A stretch of DNA of 64,000 bases from Cadophora sp. MPI-SDFR-AT-0126. Its lineage: Eukaryota; Ascomycota; Leotiomycetes; Helotiales; Ploettnerulaceae. Positions 63,308 to 64,000 of the stretch are shown piece after piece. The stretch's first letter is position 1; the number at the start of each line of letters is the position of its first letter. Both the position numbers and the translations under genes were made by a program. The notes beneath the pieces were generated by a model. The model worked only from the letters and a program-made list of their open reading frames with translations. It ran no database searches and was not told where the DNA came from. Location of the stretch: positions 806,001 to 870,000 of the forward strand of contig JAGMVK010000006.1 in the NCBI GenBank assembly GCA_020747065.1, in the 5' to 3' direction.

Positions 63308-64000
63308 TATAATTATAAAATAATTCTAGATCTTTTTTATAATCTTTAAGTATAAGAACCTTCTTATAATTTTTTAGGAAAAGTACTAATAAATCTCTAA
63401 GTATATAAGAATTAATAAGTAAATATTATTACTTTCTCTTATTATATAACCTTTACTTTTATAATAAACCTTTTTCTTTCACTTAGTAGAATTAAGATCT
63501 AGAAACTAATAATCTTATAAAGTTTTACGTTACTTAAGCTTATTAACTTACTACTATTAATACTTTAATTATTATTAATAACTTCTCTTTTACCTTTATA
63601 ATATATAATTATTAAGAAGTTAATATAAGTACCTTTATAAGTATACTACTTAATAGAAAATTAAAACTAAAAAGATTTATAATACTTTTATAAAAGATAA
63701 TAATATAACTCTTAATACCGGGCCTTTACTCTTATAAGCTATTAAATTAAATAAAAGAGATTAAAAGAAGATTAAGTATATTATAACTTTTAAAGAACTA
63801 GTTTTACTTATACCTTCCTTATAAGCTATTAGTATAAAACTTCACTTAACTCCTATAAAAGGAAGAGCTAAGTACCCCTTACTTATAAAAGAAGATTAGT
63901 AAAGTACTAGTCCTTATATTCTCTTAATAACTCTAGTTTCTAATAATAATTCTCTTTTTACTTAATAGCCTATTAATATTAATATTAAGAAGGATAATAT
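63308..64000. mobile_element. Probable family B interior, piece 3, running off the window
   Basis: Starts with the second TATAA and continues as AT-rich, stop-filled DNA to the window edge. No domain recognised. A third B LTR would be expected further right if this is one B element. Confidence 0.4.

Noticed and set aside
15110..64000. Possible mitochondrial origin of the AT-rich DNA
   Set aside because: It contains nested LTR retrotransposons with target duplications and CpA-specific decay and no mitochondrial genes, so it is nuclear.

Overview
The window looks like nuclear DNA of a filamentous ascomycete (Pezizomycotina). The genes have short GT-AG introns (about 45-97 bp) with CTAAC/CTAAT-like branch points. 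YKT6 and several fungal enzyme families are recognisable. About three quarters of the window has been degraded by a C-to-T process with the signature of RIP (repeat-induced point mutation): CA and TG dinucleotides are nearly absent over tens of kilobases, CG survives, and old CAA/CAG/TGG codons appear as TAA/TAG. I cannot place the genus. All impressions of base composition are by eye.

Left part (1-15100) alternates normal and degraded blocks. Normal DNA holds the 3' part of an AKR7-type aldo/keto reductase (3-963, +), a large secreted glycoside hydrolase (3695-7336, -, 11 exons, one in-frame TAG at a probable Trp codon), a small minus-strand gene fragment (7844-8092), and the essential R-SNARE gene YKT6 (13563-14392, +, 5 exons, one GC-AG intron), with unidentified minus-strand ORFs beyond it. 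Degraded blocks hold an AT desert with a perfect 51-unit ATT microsatellite (964-3425) and a GH3 beta-glucosidase pseudogene (8726-11406). A 159-bp MITE with TA target duplication lies at 12634-12792. Just right of YKT6 is a short-chain dehydrogenase pseudogene (about 15211-16360). YKT6 is therefore an intact gene between mutated host genes.

Right part (16.4-64 kb) is a nested transposon pile-up. A truncated Ty3/gypsy element C (17336-19780 and 33603-34647) is split by a full-length gypsy element D (19781-33602, 276-bp LTRs, CTAT duplication). D is in turn split by an intact Fot1/pogo transposon (20919-22777, 55-bp TIRs, TA duplication), the only undegraded DNA in this part. Next comes a 680-bp LTR family B (34895-35572 and 44057-44736). 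Copia element A (35573-44012, pol on -, TTATA duplication) sits at the end of the first B LTR. B-associated interior DNA runs right from 44737 and carries copia element E (46623-54296, pol on -, AGTAT duplication) and a second copy of the A family in opposite orientation (A', 54878-63307, pol on +, TATAA duplication).

The order of events is readable: C before D before pogo, and B before A, E and A'. All LTR elements were mutated, and the pogo element arrived after that. Only the pogo transposase is a plausible active element gene. The most unusual points are coding-like segments antisense to pol in both copia families, an extra 3' ORF in the large gypsy element, and RIP-type damage in apparently ordinary host genes around YKT6.
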